Assembly (NCBI GenBank): GCA_048520025.1
Contig: DBFZTP010000046.1
Location: forward strand, 1 to 20,373
Reading direction: 5' to 3'
From: Aphodousia sp048520025
GTDB taxonomy: Bacteria > Pseudomonadota > Gammaproteobacteria > Burkholderiales > Burkholderiaceae_F
DNA length: 20,373 nucleotides
The notes beneath the pieces were generated by a model. It did no database searches. It was not told where the DNA came from and saw nothing but the letters and a program-made list of their open reading frames with translations. The position numbers and the translations under genes were made by a program. Below, one piece after another: positions 15,456 through 20,373 of the stretch (positions are counted from its first letter, which is position 1; each line of letters begins with the position of its first letter).

Positions 15456-15769
15456 TTCTCGTATGATACAAAAATACTCAAATCTTTGGATTTTCTCTCA
15501 GTCTTTTTTTGACATGGTCATTATGTGATTCTTGAAACGGAGGGTTGAAACCTTCTATTTTGATGTTTATCCGCCGTTTTGTGAGATTTTTTCTCACAAA
15601 ATGCCCTCTAATGCACGATTTTTCATTTTTTAAAGAATTCGAGTGGTCTCAAAATCGCAGACATTTTTCCTTAAAACAATAAAACTGAGTCGTTAAAACG
15701 AATTTTCCAAAGCCGATCAACCAGTCTGTGATATAGTCAAAGAAGAACGCCATTTTGAGGAACCTCACG
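15456..15769. other. AT-rich intergenic region with a perfect 10-bp hairpin
   Basis: Over 300 bp without a convincing gene, between divergent units. It holds the promoter of the H1-like gene near its right end and a perfect inverted repeat, TTTTGTGAGA / TCTCACAAAA, with a 5-T loop (15577-15601). It lacks a T-tract after the stem, so it is not an ordinary terminator. A 21-codon frame from 15463 has no ribosome binding site and is not supported. I see no other structure. Confidence 0.5.
15729..15737 (+). promoter_or_regulatory. Extended -10 promoter of the H1-like membrane protein gene
   Basis: TGATATAGT is a TGn-extended -10 (TATAGT, 5/6) without a good -35. It lies about 33 bp before the ATG at 15770, giving a 5' leader of about 26 nt. 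Confidence 0.45.
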
Positions 15770-16636
15770 ATGCCAAAGAATCAAAAACAAACACAACCCG
15801 TGCGCAATGGCACGGCACTCTCTGACCTTTTCCAAGACGTCTTCGGACTCGAAGCTTGGGCGGAACAAAAAAAGACCCCCAACGCTCGCCGAGCCGTTCC
15901 CTGGCAATGGGTCATTTGGGGCGGTTTAATCTTCTTTTGCTTGGGCTGGGGCATTAGCCACAGTGCCAATTCTTTCTGGATTTTAGTGGTCGCTGTTGCC
16001 GCAGCAGTCATTGTCTTTTTGGCCCGATCCACCGAAACCGTTGAGCCGCAAGTCTTTCTTTTAACGGATAACCGCACGGAAGAACAAAAGAAGGCCTATC
16101 GCAACCAAGTACCGAAAAAAACCGCTCCTCGTAAGCGTCCTACCCGTCGCCCACAAGCAGCTAATCAGGTAGCCAAGACCGAAGCTCAAACGCAAGTGAA
16201 GGTCGCCGAGACCGCTCCCATTCAACCGGCCGTGAAGGCGGAAGAAGCTACGACTGAAAAAGCCACAGCAACTGCTAAACCTAAGCGCCAACCCCGTAAG
16301 AAACCGGCGTCTAAGACTGCTGCCAAGGCTGCACCTAAGGCAACGACGAAGGCAGCGCCCAAATCAACACCCAAAGCAACCCCGAAGGCTGCCACTAAAG
16401 CCGCACCCAAGGCTGCAGCTGAAGTGAAAGAACCGGTAGTTGCAACGCCTGTTGCGACAGAAGCGAAACCCACAGAGCCAAAGACTATGCCCGCGGCTAA
16501 AAAGCCAGCAACGACTAAGCCCAGAGCACCGCGCGCTCGTAAACCTCGCACGACAGTGGCAAACAAAGCGCCACGCGTGACTAAGGCGGCAAAGCCTGTA
16601 GCTCCCGAAGCACTGGTAACGCCCGCGGAAAACTAG
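15770..16636 (+). CDS. Membrane protein with histone-H1-like Lys/Ala/Pro-rich tail
   Basis: A 288-residue protein from ATG 15770, with GAGGAA 8 nt before it; an in-frame TTG at 15755 lies upstream of that site and is not preferred. Residues 1-40 are cytoplasmic, two membrane segments follow (about 45-62 and 67-85) with a short link, and RR at 40-41 suggests both ends face the cytoplasm. Residues about 105-288 are a low-complexity, strongly basic tail built from KAAPKAT/KATPKAA-type repeats and PRARKPR blocks, very like the C-terminal tail of histone H1 and of bacterial H1-like proteins such as Bordetella BpH1. Role is unknown; tethering DNA or RNA to the membrane is a reasonable inference. 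It is followed by a terminator and appears monocistronic. Confidence 0.85.
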   Translation: MPKNQKQTQPVRNGTALSDLFQDVFGLEAWAEQKKTPNARRAVPWQWVIWGGLIFFCLGWGISHSANSFWILVVAVAAAVIVFLARSTETVEPQVFLLTDNRTEEQKKAYRNQVPKKTAPRKRPTRRPQAANQVAKTEAQTQVKVAETAPIQPAVKAEEATTEKATATAKPKRQPRKKPASKTAAKAAPKATTKAAPKSTPKATPKAATKAAPKAAAEVKEPVVATPVATEAKPTEPKTMPAAKKPATTKPRAPRARKPRTTVANKAPRVTKAAKPVAPEALVTPAEN

Positions 16637-16654
16637 ACGCGATTTAAACCATCG

Positions 16655-16684
16655 GCCCGAGAAGATTTCTTTCTCGGGCTTTTT
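16655..16684 (+). terminator. Terminator of the H1-like membrane protein gene
   Basis: A perfect 9-bp GC-rich stem GCCCGAGAA/TTCTCGGGC (16655-16663 with 16671-16679), a 7-nt loop and a TTTTT tail. Confidence 0.92.
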
Positions 16685-16779
16685 CTTGCCGTTAACCCGT
16701 AATTCAAACACCTTAGAATTGCCTAAAGTCCTTATAGATAAACCCTAATTATTAACGGTACGATTGAAGAGAACTATTT

Positions 16780-16797
16780 GTGGACAACGTTGTCCAC
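16780..16797. promoter_or_regulatory. Perfect 18-bp palindromic operator
   Basis: GTGGACAACGTTGTCCAC is a gapless, perfect palindrome 36 bp before the transporter ATG. Its size and symmetry suit a dimeric repressor of GntR or LacI type; which one cannot be told. No clear -35/-10 pair was found around it. It probably controls the transporter-GGT operon in response to substrate. Confidence 0.6.
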
Positions 16798-16833
16798 GCA
16801 TAAGAGTTTTTGAGCAAGAAAGGAGTTTCAAAT

Positions 16834-18018
16834 ATGTACTTTGACAGTATGCTCTGGTATCTCTTTATCTGTTTGTTGTTCTTTGGTATCGGCGACTTTT
16901 TGGGTGTTGCCACCAAGGCCAAACTCTCTGCCGTTTTCGTGAGCTTATTGCTTTTCTTAGTAAGCTTCATGAGCGGTCTTATTCCGCCTGACATTATTAA
17001 CCAAGCCGGTCTTTCCCAAATGGGCAAGTGGGCCGTGGGTTTCATTGTCTTTAGTATGGGCACCTCCATTAATTTGAAGGAACTCGCCCAAGAATGGCGC
17101 ACCGTCACCACCGCCGTTCTTTCCATGTTGGTTGTGGCCGCTGCCATGTTCGTCTTGGTGCCGATCATCGGCTACAACGAAGTGATCGTCAGTGTGCCGA
17201 TTATCAATGGCGGTATTGTCGCTACGCAAATCATGACGTCGGCTGCCATGGAAAACGGTCTTACGATCGCTGCTGCTTTGGGTACGATTTTGTACGCTGT
17301 GCAAAAGTTCTTCGGAACGCCCTTTGCCTCTTTCTTCGGTATGAAGGAAGCCAAGCGCATTTTGGAAATTTACCGTGAAACGGGCGTGAACCCCAATGCA
17401 CAAAAGAAAACGGCTGACGGCAAAGACGCCAAGCCCACGTTCTTTGAAACGCACAAGAAGTACTACGGTGCTTTTGTCTGCTTGGCTATCACCGCTTTCT
17501 TTGCATGGGTAGCTTTCTGCATCGGTAAGTGGACGGGGTTGAGCCACACGATTTGGGCCTTGGTGTTAGGCGCTTGCGTGAGTTCCACCGGTTTGGTGCC
17601 GAAAAACATCTTGATGCAAGCCAAGTCCTCGGGCATTTTCAACGTGGCTGTGTTTGCCACGATTATTCCGAGTTTGGCCAAGATTCAACTTGCTGACTTA
17701 ATTGTCTTGAGTTACAGCACGGCCGCCGTTTTCGTCGTGGTGTTTGCAGCTCTTTACATCGCTTTTGGCATTCTCCCCTTGTGGAAGATTCAAGGCTCGA
17801 AGAACGTCGCCTTGGGTGTGGCTGCCGGTCAACTCTTGGGGTTCCCGGCCACGTACTTGATTGCCAATGAAGTGGCGCAAGCTGCCAGCGAAAACGAAGA
17901 AGAAAAGCAAGTCGTGCTTGACGCTTTGATGTCGAAGTACTTAGTTGCGGGCTTTGCAACGGTGACCTCGTTCTCTGTCATCATCGCCGGTTTCTTCGAA
18001 AAGTTTATTGTTATTTAA
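16834..18018 (+). CDS. Uncharacterised multi-pass secondary transporter
   Basis: A 394-residue inner-membrane protein with about ten hydrophobic segments in two halves separated by a polar loop near residues 175-205 (EAKRILEIYRETGVNP...). Features include a GxxxS-type bend (FSMGTSINLKE) and a conserved-looking VPIINGGIVATQIMTSAA segment, reminiscent of ion-coupled carriers with inverted repeats such as the GltS/ESS group, but I cannot assign it to a named family. The start is ATG 16834 behind AAGGAG; a TTG at 16810 lies upstream of that site. It is 34 bp ahead of the GGT-family gene, no terminator between, so it probably imports that enzyme's substrate or exports/imports its product. An 18-bp palindrome precedes it. 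Confidence 0.75.
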   Translation: MYFDSMLWYLFICLLFFGIGDFLGVATKAKLSAVFVSLLLFLVSFMSGLIPPDIINQAGLSQMGKWAVGFIVFSMGTSINLKELAQEWRTVTTAVLSMLVVAAAMFVLVPIIGYNEVIVSVPIINGGIVATQIMTSAAMENGLTIAAALGTILYAVQKFFGTPFASFFGMKEAKRILEIYRETGVNPNAQKKTADGKDAKPTFFETHKKYYGAFVCLAITAFFAWVAFCIGKWTGLSHTIWALVLGACVSSTGLVPKNILMQAKSSGIFNVAVFATIIPSLAKIQLADLIVLSYSTAAVFVVVFAALYIAFGILPLWKIQGSKNVALGVAAGQLLGFPATYLIANEVAQAASENEEEKQVVLDALMSKYLVAGFATVTSFSVIIAGFFEKFIVI

Positions 18019-18052
18019 TGCTCGTATTTGAAAAAGAAAGTGAGGATTTAAC

Positions 18053-19666
18053 ATGTTTAAGTTTGATGCTCAAGACTACCCCTACGCCTCTAAGCGCAAT
18101 GTGGTTTACGCCAAAAACGGCATGAGCTGCGTGGGTAACCCATCAGGCGCCGCAGCGGGTTTAAAAGTGTTGCTTGCAGGCGGTAACGCCATTGACGCAG
18201 CTGTTGCCGTCGCCTGCGCACAACCCGTTGTTGAACCCACGGGTAACGGTTTGGGGGCTGACTGCTTTGCTTTGATTTGGTTTAAGGGCAAACTCTACGC
18301 CATTAATGGCTCCGGCCCCTTGCCGATGGCTGCCTCCATTGATGAACTCAAAAAACGTGGCTTTGATTCCATTCCCCCGTACGGTGTGGAACCGATTAAC
18401 GTGCCGGGCGCTGTCGGCGGTTGGATGGCCATGCATGAACGCTTCGGTCAATTGCCCCTTGAAAAGGTGATGGCCCCCGCTATTGATTACGCAGAAAATG
18501 GCTACCCTGTTTCTCCTAACATCAGCCGCTTGTGGGAAGAAGCTTTTAAGAACTACAGCAAGTACAAAGATCGTCCGGAATTCCAGGGTTTCTTTGATAC
18601 GTTCTGCCCCAATGGCACGTGGATGAAACCGGGCGAAGTCTTTAAGAGCCAAGACATGGCTGAGACCTTGCGTGAACTTTGCCGCACCAAGGGTGAATCC
18701 TTCTACCGTGGTGAACTTGCCCAAAAGATGGATGCGTTCATGAAAAAGCATAACGGTTTCTTGTGTGCAGAAGACTTGGCCAAGTACCAACCGGAATGGG
18801 TTGAGCCGTTGAAGACCAACTATCGTGGCTACGACGTTTGGGAAATTCCGCCCAACAGCCACGGCATCACCGTTTTGATGGCTTTGAACATCTTAAAGGG
18901 CTTTGAATTCGGTGAACGCGACACGGTCGATACGATGCACAAGCAAATCGAAGCCATGAAGTTGGCCTTCGTCGATACGATGGAATACGTGGCAGAACCC
19001 TCTCGTATGTTGGTCACGAACGAACAACTCTTGTCTGAGCGCTATGCTGACGATCGTCGTAAGCTCATCAAGATGGATAGCGCTTTGATGCCTGAAGTGG
19101 GCGATCCGCGCTACAGCTCCACCGTCTACTTTGCCACGGCTGACGCCGAGGGCAACATGGTGAGCATGATTCAAAGTAACTTCCGTGGCTTTGGTTCCGG
19201 TATCGTGATTCCGGGCACGGGCATTTCTTTGAACGACCGCGCTCAAAACTTCCGCTTTGATCCGACCCACCCGAACGCCTACGAAGGTGGCAAGCGTCCG
19301 TACCACACGATTATTCCGGCCTTCATCAGCCAAGGTGATAAGCCCATCTCCGCTTTGGGCATCATGGGTGGCTGGATGCAACCGCAAGCTCACTTGCAAG
19401 TCATCATGAACATGATTGACTTCGGTTTGAATCCCCAACAAGCGTTGGATGCGCCGCGTTGGCAATGGATCGGTGGCAAGAAGGTGGAAGTCGAACAAGA
19501 TACGCCTAACCACATCATTCGCAAACTTCAACGCATGGGCCACGACATTGTGGTTCAACCCGACCCCTATCACATGGGGCGCGGTCAAGTGATTTTGCGT
19601 GATGACAACGGTGTCTTGTGCGCCGGTACCGAAAAACGCACTGACGGTCACATCGCTGCGTTCTAA
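18053..19666 (+). CDS. Gamma-glutamyltransferase-family Ntn hydrolase
   Basis: A 537-residue member of the GGT family, which matures by self-cleavage before a catalytic Thr. It begins with the family block GMSCVGNPSGAAAGLKVLLAGGNAIDAAVA and has VPGAVGGWMAMHERFGQLPLEKVMAPAI. The expected nucleophile is T357 in STVYFATADAEGNMVS, aligning with T391 of E. coli GGT; cleavage would give subunits of about 356 and 181 residues. There is no signal peptide, so it should be cytoplasmic, unlike periplasmic GGT. The segment that in classical GGT holds the Arg gripping the gamma-glutamyl carboxylate (RESAP) reads GSGPLP here, so the substrate may be another amide, as for HpxW or YwrD-type relatives. A GAGGA ribosome binding site and the adjacent transporter indicate an uptake-hydrolysis operon. 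Confidence 0.92.
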   Translation: MFKFDAQDYPYASKRNVVYAKNGMSCVGNPSGAAAGLKVLLAGGNAIDAAVAVACAQPVVEPTGNGLGADCFALIWFKGKLYAINGSGPLPMAASIDELKKRGFDSIPPYGVEPINVPGAVGGWMAMHERFGQLPLEKVMAPAIDYAENGYPVSPNISRLWEEAFKNYSKYKDRPEFQGFFDTFCPNGTWMKPGEVFKSQDMAETLRELCRTKGESFYRGELAQKMDAFMKKHNGFLCAEDLAKYQPEWVEPLKTNYRGYDVWEIPPNSHGITVLMALNILKGFEFGERDTVDTMHKQIEAMKLAFVDTMEYVAEPSRMLVTNEQLLSERYADDRRKLIKMDSALMPEVGDPRYSSTVYFATADAEGNMVSMIQSNFRGFGSGIVIPGTGISLNDRAQNFRFDPTHPNAYEGGKRPYHTIIPAFISQGDKPISALGIMGGWMQPQAHLQVIMNMIDFGLNPQQALDAPRWQWIGGKKVEVEQDTPNHIIRKLQRMGHDIVVQPDPYHMGRGQVILRDDNGVLCAGTEKRTDGHIAAF

Positions 19667-19693
19667 TTCCCAAAAGCATTCCGTGCTTTAGGC

Positions 19694-19726
19694 AAAACGG
19701 CAAGGGTCAAAAGCTCTTGCCGTTTT
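19694..19726 (+). terminator. Terminator of the transporter-GGT operon
   Basis: A 13-pair stem (11 perfect pairs AAAACGGCAAG/CTTGCCGTTTT plus one G-T and one G-C) with a 7-nt loop and T4 tail. Its right arm overlaps the -35 of the next gene's promoter. Confidence 0.9.
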
Positions 19727-19746
19727 CGTGTAGTAAACTACATAAT
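19717..19746 (+). promoter_or_regulatory. Promoter with operator for the XRE regulator
   Basis: TTGCCG (19717-19722), 18 bp, CATAAT (19741-19746). The dyad TGTAGT-AA-ACTACA (19729-19742) fills the spacer and touches the -10. A related half-site TTTAGTACACT (19773-19783) matches the first 11 bases of the dyad at 9 positions and lies 44 bp downstream, about four helical turns. This layout suggests autorepression by the XRE protein encoded next. Confidence 0.55.
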
Positions 19747-19796
19747 ATCCATTTTTCTTCCAAAAAGTGAACTTTAGTACACTTGAGAAAACAACA

Positions 19797-20084
19797 ATGC
19801 AAAAGCCTTTTTTCCATGCCTACGCTCTTAAACCTGAAGCGCTCGGTGCAACCTTACGCCTACGTCGCAAGCAGTTGGGGTACACCTTGACGGAAATGGA
19901 AGAGAGCACAGGTATCAGTAGGAAAACGATCATTAAGATTGAGAAAGGGGGCGATGCGAAATTTTCGACCATCTCAACCTTGTTAAGCTACATGGGGCTC
20001 ACGCTGGATTTTTCCGATGCAACAAAAGAACTTCTCGAGCGACCGCAAAAAGAAAAAGAGGACGAAAACTACGGTTGGTATTAG
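19797..20084 (+). CDS. XRE-family HTH regulator, HipB-like
   Basis: A 95-residue DNA-binding protein from ATG 19797 (MQKPFFHAYALKPEALG...). The helix-turn-helix spans about residues 14-70: LGATLRLRRKQLGYTLTEMEESTGISRKTIIKIEKGGDAKFSTISTLLSYMGL in outline, the Cro/C1 fold with the KIEKG turn and the STLLSYMGLTLDF end typical of HipB-like antitoxin or regulator proteins. The C-terminus is charged (PQKEKEDENYGWY). The start is uncertain: a GTG at 19767 would add ten residues, but ATG has GAGAAA upstream. No hipA-like toxin gene follows; the next gene is tnpB. If a partner existed it has been lost or displaced by the mobile element, or the gene is a solitary regulator. Confidence 0.82.
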   Translation: MQKPFFHAYALKPEALGATLRLRRKQLGYTLTEMEESTGISRKTIIKIEKGGDAKFSTISTLLSYMGLTLDFSDATKELLERPQKEKEDENYGWY

Positions 20085-20163
20085 TTGTCAGATTTTGTTG
20101 GAAACGCAAGTCGTCACCTGTCATTGACCGACAATCAAGCGTTTTATAGAAACAGCCGTAAAA

Positions 20164-20183
20164 CCATCGATTTCAATCGATGG
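20164..20183. repeat. Perfect 8-bp hairpin upstream of tnpB
   Basis: CCATCGAT-TTCA-ATCGATGG. Subterminal hairpins at the left end of IS200/IS605-type elements are recognised by TnpA; this one and the next are candidates for such an end. The exact element boundary is not determined. Confidence 0.5.
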
Positions 20184-20193
20184 ATAAAAGGCG

Positions 20194-20210
20194 CAAATCC
20201 GAAGGATTTG
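20194..20210. repeat. Perfect 7-bp hairpin upstream of tnpB
   Basis: CAAATCC-GAA-GGATTTG, 10 bp after the previous hairpin. Together they fit the left end of an IS200/IS605-like element lying to the right, or a structured spacer between the host gene and the element. Confidence 0.5.
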
Positions 20211-20239
20211 TTAGATATTAAAAAAATCATTTAGAAGTA

Positions 20240-20269
20240 TTGAATTTGAATAATGCGATTTGATAGAAT
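20240..20269 (+). promoter_or_regulatory. Promoter of tnpB
   Basis: TTGAAT (20240-20245), 18 bp, TAGAAT (20264-20269), with TGA before the -10 (extended type). The -10 ends only 6 bp before the tnpB ATG, and there is no ribosome binding site, so the mRNA may be leaderless. Confidence 0.45.
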
Positions 20270-20275
20270 CAATTC

Positions 20276-20373
20276 ATGACCTTAAAAGCCTATCGATATC
20301 GACTCTATCCTAACGCTGTTGAGCAAAACAAACTTGCTCAACATTTTGGTTGTACGCGTTTGGTTTTTAATCT
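20276..20373 (+). CDS. tnpB: TnpB, RNA-guided transposon nuclease (5' end only)
   Basis: The first 32 codons, MTLKAYRYRLYPNAVEQNKLAQHFG and on to CTRLVFN, cut by the window's right edge. The pattern K-x-Y-[KR]-Y-R-[LI]-Y-P near the start and H-F-G-C-x-R-x-[VF]-[FY]-N about 20 residues later is the hallmark N-terminus of TnpB/OrfB of IS200/IS605 and IS607 elements. TnpB is the Cas12-related nuclease guided by an RNA made from the element's 3' end, which lies outside this window, as does the RuvC-like domain. No tnpA is seen upstream within the window, so this may be a tnpB-only element or have tnpA elsewhere. Confidence 0.85.
   Translation, partial: MTLKAYRYRLYPNAVEQNKLAQHFGCTRLVFN

Noticed and set aside
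15509..15514. Perfect TTGACA -35 box on the plus strand
   Set aside because: No -10 at 16-18 bp spacing (the sequence there is TTGAAA), and no gene starts within a sensible distance.
15463..15528. 21-codon frame that might be a leader peptide
   Set aside because: No ribosome binding site, no codon bias towards one amino acid, and no attenuator between it and a downstream plus-strand gene.
16300..16440. Possible direct-repeat array (CRISPR or VNTR)
   Set aside because: The repetition is the codon-level KAAPK/KATPK pattern of the H1-like tail, in frame and degenerate, not an array of identical repeats with spacers.
16222..16566. Minus-strand Ala/Val/Gly-rich frame opposite the H1-like tail
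   Set aside because: It is the mirror of the low-complexity Lys/Ala/Pro repeat; hydrophobic look is an artefact of the reverse strand.
18893..19651. Minus-strand frame of 252 codons opposite the GGT-like gene
   Set aside because: Antisense to the conserved Ntn hydrolase core; long frames opposite biased codons are expected.

Overview
The window looks like chromosome from a gut-associated betaproteobacterium of the Sutterellaceae type (Sutterella/Parasutterella-like). The reasons are the thrS / infC-rpmI-rplT order, a moderate base composition, two large type V autotransporters in tandem, and catabolic genes for peptides and gamma-glutamyl compounds next to small transporters. The family assignment is inference from content and style; no 16S or other marker is present.

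Left part (1-3890, minus strand): two operator-like dyads near the left edge, then the translation block rplT, rpmI, infC and thrS, all read leftwards. thrS has its own intrinsic terminator, so infC-rpmI-rplT is probably a separate transcription unit. infC appears to start at a non-canonical ATC codon behind a good ribosome binding site. Upstream of thrS lies what looks like a complete threonine attenuator: promoter, Thr-rich leader peptide, alternative hairpins and a strong terminator. This is the most striking regulatory structure in the window.

Middle part (3891-12706, minus strand): two autotransporters, each with its own sigma70-like promoter with the same -10 (GATAAT). The first carries a HExxH zincin domain that fits a leishmanolysin-like layout and ends in a beta-barrel. 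The second has a long Asn-rich beta-solenoid passenger. Upstream of them are a calcineurin-like phosphoesterase and an iron-dependent YqhD-type alcohol dehydrogenase, which form a tight two-gene operon.

Right part (12855-20373): an M20 metallopeptidase (plus). An EamA/DMT exporter with a 61-residue unknown protein behind it (minus). A membrane protein with a histone-H1-like Lys/Ala/Pro tail (plus). An operon of an uncharacterised multi-pass transporter and a gamma-glutamyltransferase-family Ntn hydrolase, preceded by a perfect 18-bp palindrome. A HipB-like XRE regulator with its own operator/promoter. Finally, the 5' end of a tnpB gene of an IS200/IS605-type element, cut by the window edge. 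The peptidase, the transporter and the GGT-like enzyme together suggest use of peptides or gamma-glutamyl/amide compounds as nutrients, which fits an asaccharolytic gut lifestyle (inference).
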